NCBI GenBank assembly: GCA_036496425.1
Contig: DASXLG010000249.1
Coordinates: 1-33,037 of the forward strand
DNA length: 33,037 nucleotides
Direction: 5' to 3'
Source: Terriglobia bacterium
Lineage (GTDB): Bacteria > Acidobacteriota > Terriglobia > 20CM-2-55-15
Shown here: in pieces, positions 24,591-32,408 of the stretch
Numbering within the stretch: position 1 is the first letter of the stretch
Layout of the letters: every line of letters begins with the position of its first letter
The notes under the pieces: model-generated
The model's input: the letters and a program-made list of their open reading frames with translations, nothing else
What the model was told of the DNA's origin: nothing
Database searches by the model: none
Made by a program: the position numbers and the translations under genes

Positions 24591-24646
24591 GGTTTGAGGG
24601 TAGCTACTCCGCGCCTGACTCAGGCGAGAGTTCAAGAGGAGGACTG

Positions 24647-25669
24647 ATGCGATTTTCAATGATTGCCTTTGCAGTGGGCATGGTTTTCGCGTTCGCCGCC
24701 GCTGGCTTCGCACGGCAGGCGGCGGCTCCGGCAGGAGACGTGGTGATCGGTTCCGGAAGTTTCAGCCCGATCGTCAAAGACCTGGATAAGTCCCTCGCCT
24801 TCTACCGGCACCTTCTGGGCGTCAGCGCTCCCGCCACCGCGACGGAACCGACGCCTTTCGGCAACGATTCCGCTCTCCTGAATTTTCTGGGCACACCCAC
24901 GGCCCAGGTCCGAGTCGGAACCGTCCGGATTCCGGGCACGATGATGAATGTCGAAATTGTCGACTTCAAAGACATCGACCGGAAAGCCGTCCACCCGCGG
25001 CTGCAGGACCCCGGGGCAGTCATGCTCATCCTGCTGGTTCGCGATGTCGACACGCTACTTGCGGACATGAAGAAACAAGGCGCGCCGGTGGTCACGGCCG
25101 GCGGCGTTCCGGTCACTGTCGCGGATAAGACTCGGGCCGTGGTCATCCAGGATCCCGATGGCTTCCACATTGCGCTCCTCCAGATCGATCCCCTGCCGGA
25201 AACAACCGCGCCCGCCGCCAGCAATGTGATCGGATCGCGTTTCGCACTGACCGTGGAAGACACGGATCAAACGGTGCGCGTCTATCGCGATGTGCTCGGC
25301 TTCAAACCGGAGGCCGGTGGCTTCAGTGTGAACAAAAGCTGGAACGATCTGATGAACACGGCGGGAGCTCAGATGCGGCGAACCACCGCCATGGTTCCCG
25401 GCTCTCCGCTGCAGGTGGAGTTTCTCGAGTTCAAAGGCATCGAACGCCATCCCATCAACGCGCGGATCCAGGACTCGGGCGCGACGCGGCTACAACTGCG
25501 GGTTCGGGATTCGGACGCCGCGGTGAAGGCTTTGAAGACTGCCGGCGGCCGCGTCATCACGACGGGGGGAAATGACGGTCCGATCGACATGCGTGGCTTG
25601 CACCTGGCGATAGTTCGCGAAGTAAACAATTTGTTTCTTGTGATCTTTGCGCAGCCCCCGCGCCGGTAG
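24647..25669 (+). CDS. Exported protein with two tandem VOC (glyoxalase-like) domains
   Basis: A 340-residue product with a Sec signal peptide (IAFAVGMVFAFAAAGFARQ). Two VOC-type domains follow: residues about 35-180 (PIVKDLDKSLAFYRHLLGV, ending VVIQDPDGFHIALLQ) and 195-335 (ALTVEDTDQTVRVYRDVLGF, ending LHLAIVREVNNLFLVIF). The first-strand metal-ligand His normal for glyoxalase I/dioxygenases is absent in both (GSFSPIV and SRFALTV), so an enzymatic metal site may be incomplete. Export of a VOC protein is unusual. AGAGGAGGA directly precedes the ATG. It runs 30 bp before the kinase gene. Substrate is unknown. Confidence 0.85.
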   Translation: MRFSMIAFAVGMVFAFAAAGFARQAAAPAGDVVIGSGSFSPIVKDLDKSLAFYRHLLGVSAPATATEPTPFGNDSALLNFLGTPTAQVRVGTVRIPGTMMNVEIVDFKDIDRKAVHPRLQDPGAVMLILLVRDVDTLLADMKKQGAPVVTAGGVPVTVADKTRAVVIQDPDGFHIALLQIDPLPETTAPAASNVIGSRFALTVEDTDQTVRVYRDVLGFKPEAGGFSVNKSWNDLMNTAGAQMRRTTAMVPGSPLQVEFLEFKGIERHPINARIQDSGATRLQLRVRDSDAAVKALKTAGGRVITTGGNDGPIDMRGLHLAIVREVNNLFLVIFAQPPRR

Positions 25670-25683
25670 ACGCCGCCCGGTGT

Positions 25684-25689
25684 TAAGAT
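25684..25689 (+). promoter_or_regulatory. Putative -10 box of the kinase gene (TAAGAT)
   Basis: TAAGAT lies 10 nt before the TTG start at 25700, between the VOC stop and the kinase. No Shine-Dalgarno sequence is visible. No good -35 was found. It may not be used if the kinase is read through from the VOC gene. Confidence 0.3.
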
Positions 25690-25699
25690 CCATTCAACT

Positions 25700-27088
25700 T
25701 TGAGCGACGAAGCTAAAACCGCCAGCAGACTCGCGCCGCAGCAGCGAGTCGGATCGTTCATCCTTCTGGAAAGACTTGGCGCCGGTGGGATCGGCGAAGT
25801 ATGGAAAGCCCGGGACCACCGTTTAAACCGGGTCGTCGCTTTGAAGTTCATCCTCGATGACACGCGCAGTTCATCGAACGATCTGCTGCGCGAAGCGCGC
25901 GCCACTTCAGCCCTCAACCAGCCCAACATCGTAACGATTCTCGAGATCGGCGAAAGCGACGGCGGTACCTACATCGCCATGGAGTTCGTTGAAGGCGAAA
26001 CGCTTCGTGAACGGATGAAGCGCGGCCTGCCGTTTCCGGCAGCGCTCGATATCGCAATGCAAATGGCGAAAGGCCTCGCGGCCGCGCACGAGATCGGAAT
26101 CATCCATCGCGACATCAAGCCGGAGAACGTCATGATCCGGATCGACGGCCTCGTCAAGCTCCTCGACTTCGGCTTCGCGAAGGTGCTGCCGTGGAGTCAG
26201 GACGCCGTGACGGCCGGGGCCGCCGGAGCACCGAGCGAAAGCGGCCAGCTCACCGGAACATTCGGCTACATGTCGCCCGAACAGGCGCGCGGCCGGCAGA
26301 TCGAGCCTTCGAGCGACATCTTCTCTTTTGGAATTGTGCTGTATGAAATGCTGACCGGAGAGCATCCCTTCCGGGCCGAGACTCCGATCGACACCCTGCA
26401 TCGAATCCTCAATACCGAGCCGGTCAGCACCCGCGGCCGATGTCCGGAAGCGCCGGCGGAAATCCATAACATCATCGAGCGTTGCCTGAAAAAAGATAAG
26501 ACGCAGCGCTTCCAGTCGGCGTCCGATCTGCTGGCCCATCTTCGGCTTGCGGAAGGCGCCGCGCCCGGGCCTAAACGTCGGATCTCCCGCCGCAGCGGCC
26601 GCATCGCTGCAACGATCCTGCTCGCCGTTGTGCTCGCAGCAGCGCTGATCTGGTTCTGGCGGCCGTTTTCCCGGCCACCGGCGAACTCGATCGTGGTCCG
26701 CTCAATCGCGGTCGCGAACCTCACCACGCCGCCCGAAGAACCGATTGCCGGCGTCCTGGCTCAGGGCCTGTCTGAAGAATTAGGGGGCGCGCTCTCCCAT
26801 GAAGGGTTTCTGGTGCCGGCCCGCAGCCGGGTTCTTGCCGCCTCGGGCGAGACGACGGATCCGGAAAAGATCGGCGCGGAGCTCAAAGTGGATGCCGTTT
26901 TGCAAGGAACGGTAACCAATGTCAATAACGAGTTCCGGATCTATGTCGAATTAGTGGACACGAAAACCGGTTTCCAGATATGGAGCCGGCTGTCCAGCGC
27001 TGGCCAATCCGATGTTCTGTCGAGCGATTCGGACACCGCTGAACAAATTGCCAAAGAGCTTCGGTCCGCTGTGGGCGAGGGGAGATGA
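25700..27088 (+). CDS. Membrane Ser/Thr protein kinase with TolB/FlgO-like C-terminal domain
   Basis: A 462-residue Hanks-type kinase starting at TTG. Kinase domain at about residues 14-275: glycine loop [14 protein letters not shown], catalytic Lys in [17 protein letters not shown] (Asp138), DFGFAK (Asp156) and the activation-segment end [14 protein letters not shown]. All catalytic residues are present, so it should be active. A transmembrane segment ([17 protein letters not shown], about 303-320) leads to an extracytoplasmic domain ([51 protein letters not shown]) like the TolB-like/FlgO-like region common in kinases of this group. Its stop overlaps the next gene by ATGA. In relatives the TolB-like part is often followed by TPRs, here found on the next protein. 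Confidence 0.9.
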   Translation: MSDEAKTASRLAPQQRVGSFILLERLGAGGIGEVWKARDHRLNRVVALKFILDDTRSSSNDLLREARATSALNQPNIVTILEIGESDGGTYIAMEFVEGETLRERMKRGLPFPAALDIAMQMAKGLAAAHEIGIIHRDIKPENVMIRIDGLVKLLDFGFAKVLPWSQDAVTAGAAGAPSESGQLTGTFGYMSPEQARGRQIEPSSDIFSFGIVLYEMLTGEHPFRAETPIDTLHRILNTEPVSTRGRCPEAPAEIHNIIERCLKKDKTQRFQSASDLLAHLRLAEGAAPGPKRRISRRSGRIAATILLAVVLAAALIWFWRPFSRPPANSIVVRSIAVANLTTPPEEPIAGVLAQGLSEELGGALSHEGFLVPARSRVLAASGETTDPEKIGAELKVDAVLQGTVTNVNNEFRIYVELVDTKTGFQIWSRLSSAGQSDVLSSDSDTAEQIAKELRSAVGEGR

Positions 27089-29283
27089 AAATCAGACTGC
27101 CTGGATTTCTGACAATCGTGGGGCTGGCGCTGCCCGTTTTTCTGGCAGTCAACGCAAAGGCGGCGGATGTGCAAATCACCGTTCTGCCGAACCACTCGAT
27201 TAATGTCAGCGGCGGGAGCGGCAAGCAAGCCTGGCATATTCAGTACGGCGCGCGGAGCGGACCGGGCCGCTTACCGGGGGTGGGAACTCTCACTCTCTCC
27301 GGCCCCGGCGACATTGCCTATTTCACGCACGAAACCTGGCTGAGGCGCGTGGATGTGAGCAGGGGCGTTGTGACCGGGCGGTGGCATTTCCCGGGAATGC
27401 GCATCACGGCGCTTGCCTGGAAAGACGATCACATTCAGGTACGCGTAGAGGATTTCAGGGTCGGCGGCGAAATGTTCCCGCGAACCATCGACTTCAATCC
27501 GGATCATCCGAATTTCCCGTTTTGGCCGAACGGGTCGATACTTTCCGCCAGCACCGCGGAACTGGAGACATACTGCTGCTGGGCAGCGGGATTTAATGAT
27601 GTCGCTCAAGCGAAGGAGTGGCTGGATGAAGCCGAAAACGCGGTCCGGCGGGATCCGTTCTCTCCGTGGATGAAGATTCAGCTGGCGCACATTTACCGTG
27701 CGCTTGGCCGTCCTGAAGCGGCAGAACTTTTTCAACGAGCCATTCATACCGAAGTCAACGATTACAGCGAGCTGCTGCGTATCTCCGCGAACCTGGACGA
27801 TGACGGCCGGCCGGAAGATGCACAGGAAGCCTTCGAGCGCGGATATGCCGAGTATTGGAAACGGGGGATGGATCCCCGCTTCAACGCGCGACTGCTCGGC
27901 CAGCTATTGATTTATCCGAATCCGAGGAAAATCTCGCGCACGCTCCGCCCGGAACTCATCGACCGCCGATATCGGTTGGGACCATGGGTCGAAGACGCGG
28001 CATATGCCTGGGACACTTATGCGAATGTGCTCGACTCCGGCGGCAAATCACAAGAGGCGGCGCAATGGCGCGCGCGGGCGGGCGAAGCACGGCAGAATTC
28101 GCTTTATCCGCTCAACCGAACGCTCATGCGCTGGTACGAAATCGCGTTCACGCTGGTGCCAGCAGTCGATCTCGCCGCGGGTCTCTTTATCCTGGCATTG
28201 TTCCTGCGCTATCTGCCGCAGCGCAAGTTGCAGGGCCGCGCGCGGCAGACCGGGGTTGCGCGCGGTTTCACGTTCTTCAACATCGAGTATTGGAGCCGGG
28301 CCGACCGCATGGCGTTTTTCCTGATCTGCATCGCGAGCTGGTTCGCCCTGGGAGCAGCCGGCGCGATGACTCAGACACTGGTCCGCCAGGCAGGAATCCC
28401 GCTCAGCGTCGGCATGGGAAATTTCGGTGGGCCCGCGACAACCTGGTATTTCGAGAACCGGCTCGCGGCAAGTCCCGAACGGGACCTTTTGCTCGCCATT
28501 GCGTACCAGGACGAAGCAGAAAACACCAAGGCGGAACAACTGTATCGCGGCTTGAGTCAATTTCCGGAAAGCTGGAACAATCTGGGCGTTCTGCTCCAGG
28601 ATGCCGGCAAGACCGCGGAATCAAGACAAGCGTTCGAACAGGCCCTGCGTCTGGATTCGAACATGCCGGACGCACACTGGAATCTCGAACACAAGTCACA
28701 GGACTTCTGGACAGAGATGCACCAGAAATTCGTTCCGGATCGTGGAATGATCGCGCCGCCGAGCCGGCAACACTTCATGCAGGCCCTCGGACTGGGCTCA
28801 CCGTCTCAGTTCTTCCTCCAGGCCCTCCGCGGGCCGTTCATCGGATACGCCATGCTCGATGCGGGCGCCAGATTAAGGTTACCGCGCCCGTTCGCACTGT
28901 CGTTTTACCTGACATTGGCCGAGATCGCTGCCGGATTGCTTATTCTCTTAGTTCTACCCTTCCGTGATGTCACTCAGCCTGCGTATCGGTTCCAACTTGG
29001 TCTGGAGTACCTGCTACCCGGAACCGCCCCGCAATGGCGGCGGTGGGGTGGACTGCTGCTGTGCGCATGGGCAGCCCTCCTCCTGCAATGGCTGGCCTCG
29101 TTGGCCGGTATCGGAACGGTCGCGTTCGGCGGCTTTCCCAATATTCAGCGTTCGTTCGGCGTGCCCGCCGCCTCACAACCAACGAATGTTTTCCAGCAGA
29201 ACGCGCCGTACATGCTTGCCGCCATGGCTGTCCTCTATGCGATCAACGCCGCTCTGGTCTGGCGTTCGCATCGTCAGGTTTAA
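27085..29283 (+). CDS. Membrane protein with TPR-like repeats, unknown function
   Basis: A 732-residue protein with signal peptide (LTIVGLALPVFLAVNAKA). An exported beta-rich region (about 25-155) is followed by helical TPR-like repeats (about 160-260: WLDEAENAVRRDPFSPWMKI, HIYRALGRPEAAELFQRAI). Transmembrane segments are seen at about 350-375, 409-433, 603-630, 655-680 and 708-728. A second TPR pair lies between segments 2 and 3 (WNNLGVLLQDAGKTAESRQA). No family is recognised. Its overlap with the kinase gene implies coupled translation, and a role as a partner or substrate of the kinase is an inference only. Confidence 0.75.
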   Translation: MKIRLPGFLTIVGLALPVFLAVNAKAADVQITVLPNHSINVSGGSGKQAWHIQYGARSGPGRLPGVGTLTLSGPGDIAYFTHETWLRRVDVSRGVVTGRWHFPGMRITALAWKDDHIQVRVEDFRVGGEMFPRTIDFNPDHPNFPFWPNGSILSASTAELETYCCWAAGFNDVAQAKEWLDEAENAVRRDPFSPWMKIQLAHIYRALGRPEAAELFQRAIHTEVNDYSELLRISANLDDDGRPEDAQEAFERGYAEYWKRGMDPRFNARLLGQLLIYPNPRKISRTLRPELIDRRYRLGPWVEDAAYAWDTYANVLDSGGKSQEAAQWRARAGEARQNSLYPLNRTLMRWYEIAFTLVPAVDLAAGLFILALFLRYLPQRKLQGRARQTGVARGFTFFNIEYWSRADRMAFFLICIASWFALGAAGAMTQTLVRQAGIPLSVGMGNFGGPATTWYFENRLAASPERDLLLAIAYQDEAENTKAEQLYRGLSQFPESWNNLGVLLQDAGKTAESRQAFEQALRLDSNMPDAHWNLEHKSQDFWTEMHQKFVPDRGMIAPPSRQHFMQALGLGSPSQFFLQALRGPFIGYAMLDAGARLRLPRPFALSFYLTLAEIAAGLLILLVLPFRDVTQPAYRFQLGLEYLLPGTAPQWRRWGGLLLCAWAALLLQWLASLAGIGTVAFGGFPNIQRSFGVPAASQPTNVFQQNAPYMLAAMAVLYAINAALVWRSHRQV

Positions 29284-29337
29284 ATAATTCTGCCTCTTCC
29301 CAAATTTTTCAGGCATTTTCGTGTACTGTAAGCGACC

Positions 29338-29371
29338 GTGTAGTCCGGGCCGATGTAACGAGTGACTACAC
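29338..29371 (+). promoter_or_regulatory. Inverted repeat in the amtB 5' untranslated region
   Basis: GTGTAGTC (29338-29345) and its inverse GACTACAC (29364-29371) are separated by 18 bp. A TACTGT box at 29324-29329 could be the -10, placing the transcript start just before the stem. The ribosome site AAAGGGGAG (29381-29389) follows 9 nt later. It may be a hairpin in the leader or a dyad operator for nitrogen control. Confidence 0.4.
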
Positions 29372-29396
29372 AGTTCCGACAAAGGGGAGTATTGGA

Positions 29397-30791
29397 ATGA
29401 AACGCCACGTCCGCGTTTTATTGTTTGTATTGATTTGCCTTGCCGCGTCGACTCTGCCCGTCTTTGCTCAAACTCCAGCAGCCCAACCGAAAGTGGATAC
29501 CGGAGACACAGCCTGGATGCTGACTTCTTCGGCTCTGGTTCTTTTCATGACGATCCCAGGCCTCTTTCTTTTCTATGGTGGCCTGGTGCGTTCAAAAAAT
29601 GTTCTCGGCGTGCTGATGCAGAACTTCATCATGGTCGGGCTCGTGACCGCACAGTGGATCATTATCGGATACAGTCTGGCGTTCGCCAACGGCTCGAGTT
29701 TTATCGGCGGCCTTCAATGGGTGGGTTTACACGGCGTCGGCGCGGCTCCGAATGCGGATTATGCTGCAACGATCCCGCACCAGACGTACATGTTCTATCA
29801 ACTGATGTTCGCCATCATCACGCCCGCCTTGATGACCGGTGCGTTTGCGGAGCGGATGAAGTTCGTTTCTTTCCTGGCCTTTTCGCTGCTCTGGTCTACG
29901 CTTCTTTATGACCCGCTCGCGCATTGGGTGTGGGGCACCGGCGGCTTCCTTCGCAACATGGGCGCTCTCGATTTCGCGGGCGGGACCGTCGTGCATATCA
30001 GCGCGGGTATGTCCGCGCTTGTCGCTGTGTTGATTCTGGGTAAACGTGCCGGGCACGGCAAAGTACCGATGCCGCCACACAACCTTCCGTTTGCGGTGAT
30101 CGGTGCGGCGATGTTGTGGGTGGGTTGGTTTGGATTCAACGCGGGATCGGCTCTCGGTGCAAACGGTCTGGCTTCGAGCGCATTTATGGCGACACACACG
30201 GCTGCTTCGCTGGCGGCTTTGGGATGGATGCTTGCCGAATGGATCAAGAGCGGCAAGCCGACAATGCTCGGCGCCGCATCCGGAGCCGTCGCGGGATTGG
30301 TTGCGATTACCCCTGCATCCGGTTTTGTGACACCGCTGGCTGCAATGGTGATTGGTTTTGTTGCAGGTGTCGTCTGCTATAGCGCCTGCTTCCTGAAGTC
30401 GATATTCGGATATGACGACGCGCTGGATGTCGTCGGCGTACACGGTGTGGGCGGCATTCTGGGCGCGATTCTCACTGGAGTATTTGCTTCGAAAGCGATC
30501 AACCCGGCCGGAAACGATGGATTGATTTACGGCAATCCCGGCCAGGTTGTAACCCAATTGATTGCAGTCGGAGTAACCATCATATTCGCAGCGGCAGGCA
30601 CCGCCGTGATCCTGCTCGCCATCAAGGCGCTGATGGGATTGCGTGTCAGCGAAGAGGACGAGCTCTTAGGTTTGGACCTGAGTCAGCACAGCGAAAGCGC
30701 ATACGTGCTCGCGTCCGACTATGACGAAGGAGCTTCGGCGTTGTCCGGTCACGCTCCGGCCAGAGCCAAAGCAGCAACGTCTCGGACCTGA
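29397..30791 (+). CDS. amtB: Ammonium transporter AmtB with signal peptide
   Basis: A 464-residue Amt family channel that conducts ammonia/ammonium across the inner membrane. A signal peptide (VLLFVLICLAASTLPVFAQ) precedes the mature N-terminus, as in E. coli AmtB. Family landmarks: WMLTSSALVLFMTIPGLFLF, YGGLVRSKNVL, FAERMKF, the pore His in DPLAHWVWGTGG, DFAGGTVVHISAGMSALVA, and the second His region VVGVHGVGGILGAILTGVFA. The cytosolic C-terminus EEDELLGLDLSQHSESAY matches the PII-responsive tail and continues with an Ala-rich extension. The ATG at 29397 is 7 nt after AAAGGGGAG; the longer frame from 29034 is an overlap artefact. No glnK lies downstream, which is unusual: relics follow. Confidence 0.96.
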   Translation: MKRHVRVLLFVLICLAASTLPVFAQTPAAQPKVDTGDTAWMLTSSALVLFMTIPGLFLFYGGLVRSKNVLGVLMQNFIMVGLVTAQWIIIGYSLAFANGSSFIGGLQWVGLHGVGAAPNADYAATIPHQTYMFYQLMFAIITPALMTGAFAERMKFVSFLAFSLLWSTLLYDPLAHWVWGTGGFLRNMGALDFAGGTVVHISAGMSALVAVLILGKRAGHGKVPMPPHNLPFAVIGAAMLWVGWFGFNAGSALGANGLASSAFMATHTAASLAALGWMLAEWIKSGKPTMLGAASGAVAGLVAITPASGFVTPLAAMVIGFVAGVVCYSACFLKSIFGYDDALDVVGVHGVGGILGAILTGVFASKAINPAGNDGLIYGNPGQVVTQLIAVGVTIIFAAAGTAVILLAIKALMGLRVSEEDELLGLDLSQHSESAYVLASDYDEGASALSGHAPARAKAATSRT

Positions 30792-30862
30792 GGCACAAAG
30801 ACTTACACGTATGCCTGTAATGGCTTTATTGTGTGGATGGTAAATTTAGCCGGGAGGAAGCT

Positions 30863-31018
30863 GTGACCAGGGAAACACCATTACCCGAAAGTTTTTTTAC
30901 ATCGATCAAAAGGCTTTGCGGTGTGCCAAACGCATTCTGCGCGTCCGCACCGATGCGGAGGCGATTCCTCTGGCGTTAGAACGCGTCGCCGAAGCGGTAA
31001 CCCGGATATTGCATAAAA
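30863..31018 (+). pseudogene. Remnant of a VapB-like antitoxin gene with frameshift
   Basis: GGAGG about 6 nt before GTG at 30863 begins a frame MTRETPLPESFF that breaks at a seven-T run (30892-30898). One added T would continue it as YIDQKALRCAKRILRV, then RTDAEAIPLALERVAEA, a pattern seen in VapB-type antitoxins (ribbon-helix-helix or AbrB-like short proteins). The C-terminus is lost and fused directly to the YfhO-like relic. Only about 50 residues remain and no toxin gene is nearby. The family call rests on a short stretch. Confidence 0.4.
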
Positions 31019-32194
31019 GTGGCGGTCGCCATCAACCGATCCCGATCATTCTGGCGGATTGCCATTCCCGTCTTTGCTCTTTTCGTGGCGCTAAACTATG
31101 CGCCGATCTTTGAAGGTAAGATCCCGTTTCCGCGCGATCTCGTTCTGACTCATGCGGCGTGGGAAGGACATCGTCCCGCAGCCCTGCGTTTATACCCTTC
31201 AATTATTGATGTTCCGGCGGTGTTCTATCCGTTTCATGTTCTGGCTTCGCGCGCGGCTCGCGAAAGAACGTTTCCGTTGTGGAATCTGCTTCCTCGCGGC
31301 AATCGAACTACTCACATTCAGTTATGGCTACCTGGGGTTCGCCGCACCAAACGAAGTCTTTCCGCCGGCGCCAGTCTTTGATTTTCTTGCCAGACAGGGT
31401 AATCCCGCGGAGTTTCGCATCGCGAAGGTCGGCTATCCGATACCTGCGAACTCAGGAATGTTCTATGGGGTCGAAATGGCTGAGGGCTATGACCTGCCTA
31501 TCGAGCGCACCCGGTTGTTCACGCAGGGGCTGACGGAGAATCGCGACGATGGCGTGTTTTTTCTGGCCGACAAGATTGTGGAGACGAACGATCGGCGGCT
31601 AGATCTGATGAATTTGAAATACATTGTGACCAGCTGGCCAAGTCCGGAGTTCGATCGACTCGTCAGGCGGTCCGATCGTTTTGCCGTTGTTTATGAGGAA
31701 GGCGCAATCGCGGTCTTCGAGAACAAATCCGTATTGCCGCGAGCTTTTGTCGTGCCGGAGCAAGGCGTCGAAGTCATCCCGGATCCGGCAGCCCAGCTTA
31801 ACCGTTTGAAGGACGTTTCTTTTGATCCGCAGAAAGCGGTCATCGTTTCGCGGTCTCCTGTTGAAGCTGCCGGCGGCGACGAACCTTTCAGCGGTGATGT
31901 CCGCCTCTCCGAATCCCACAACCACGAGACGGTTCTGCAGACCCGCGGTTCCGGGCCTTCCATCCTGGTTTTGAGCCAGACGTACTATAGCGGCTGGCAG
32001 GCCACGATCGACGGCAGAGAAGCGTCCGTTGAGCCCGTCGACTTTGCCTTGTCAGGCGTGGCTTTGCCCTCCGGCACGCATGAGGTCCGGTTTGTCTATC
32101 GCCCGGAAAGCTTCAGACTGGGCGCCTTGATTCGCTGATATCTCTGGCTGTCGTTGTGAGTGCGGTACGCCGCCGGTCCATCCACCTTAAATGA
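31019..32194 (+). pseudogene. Degenerate YfhO-family membrane glycosyltransferase-like gene with internal deletion and two frameshifts
   Basis: The N-terminal piece (31019-31285) encodes one transmembrane helix and the family loop GKIPFPRDLVLTHAAWEG and AVFYPFHVLASRAARE..PLWN. At about 31285-31287 the frame shifts by +1 to FLAAIELLTFSYGYL, which in intact proteins follows hundreds of residues later, so most membrane helices are deleted. The soluble C-terminal domain then runs to 32138 (ILVLSQTYYSGWQATIDGRE, FVYRPESFRLGAL). An apparent 8-nt insertion around 32132-32139 puts the last helix (LISLAVVVSAVRRRS) in another frame ending at 32194. Intact YfhO proteins are roughly 700-900 residues; about 380 remain. 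The gene is judged non-functional. Confidence 0.8.
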
Positions 32195-32372
32195 TTTCCC
32201 CGTTCGCGCTCTGCATCGCTTCGGCCACGGGCGCAGATTCTATCAAGAAGGGAATGTGATTCGCCTGCAATCCTTAATCATTCAGAGTGACCAGCGTCCC
32301 CAGGGGATGATTGGCGATCAGTTCCCTTAAGACATCCACACGATTTTCCTCGAATACCTTAGGTATGTACAT
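32187..32372 (-). pseudogene. Truncated PaiB-like FMN-binding regulator
   Basis: A start with AGGAG 6 nt upstream encodes MYIPKVFEENRVDVLRELIA and HPLGTLVTLND, the N-terminus of PaiB-family (FMN-binding negative transcriptional regulator) proteins. An in-frame TAA at 32274-32276 interrupts it, and the same frame resumes at once with GLQANHIPFLI, the next conserved family segment, before homology fades and a second stop occurs at 32187. About 45 of roughly 200 residues survive. It lies opposite the end of the YfhO relic. It is too short for standard ORF finding. Confidence 0.7.
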
Positions 32373-32408
32373 CTTCGGCTCCTGCAACCCTCTGCTTTGT
32401 CAGTATCG

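Noticed and set aside
27855-28967. 370-residue plus-strand ORF inside the TPR membrane protein
   Set aside because: Low hydrophobicity and Arg-rich; the other frame has signal peptide, TPRs and membrane helices.
30916-31113. 65-residue plus-strand ORF after amtB taken as an intact gene
   Set aside because: It starts inside a helix of the antitoxin-like sequence with no ribosome site and ends inside the YfhO-like frame; better read as part of two relics.
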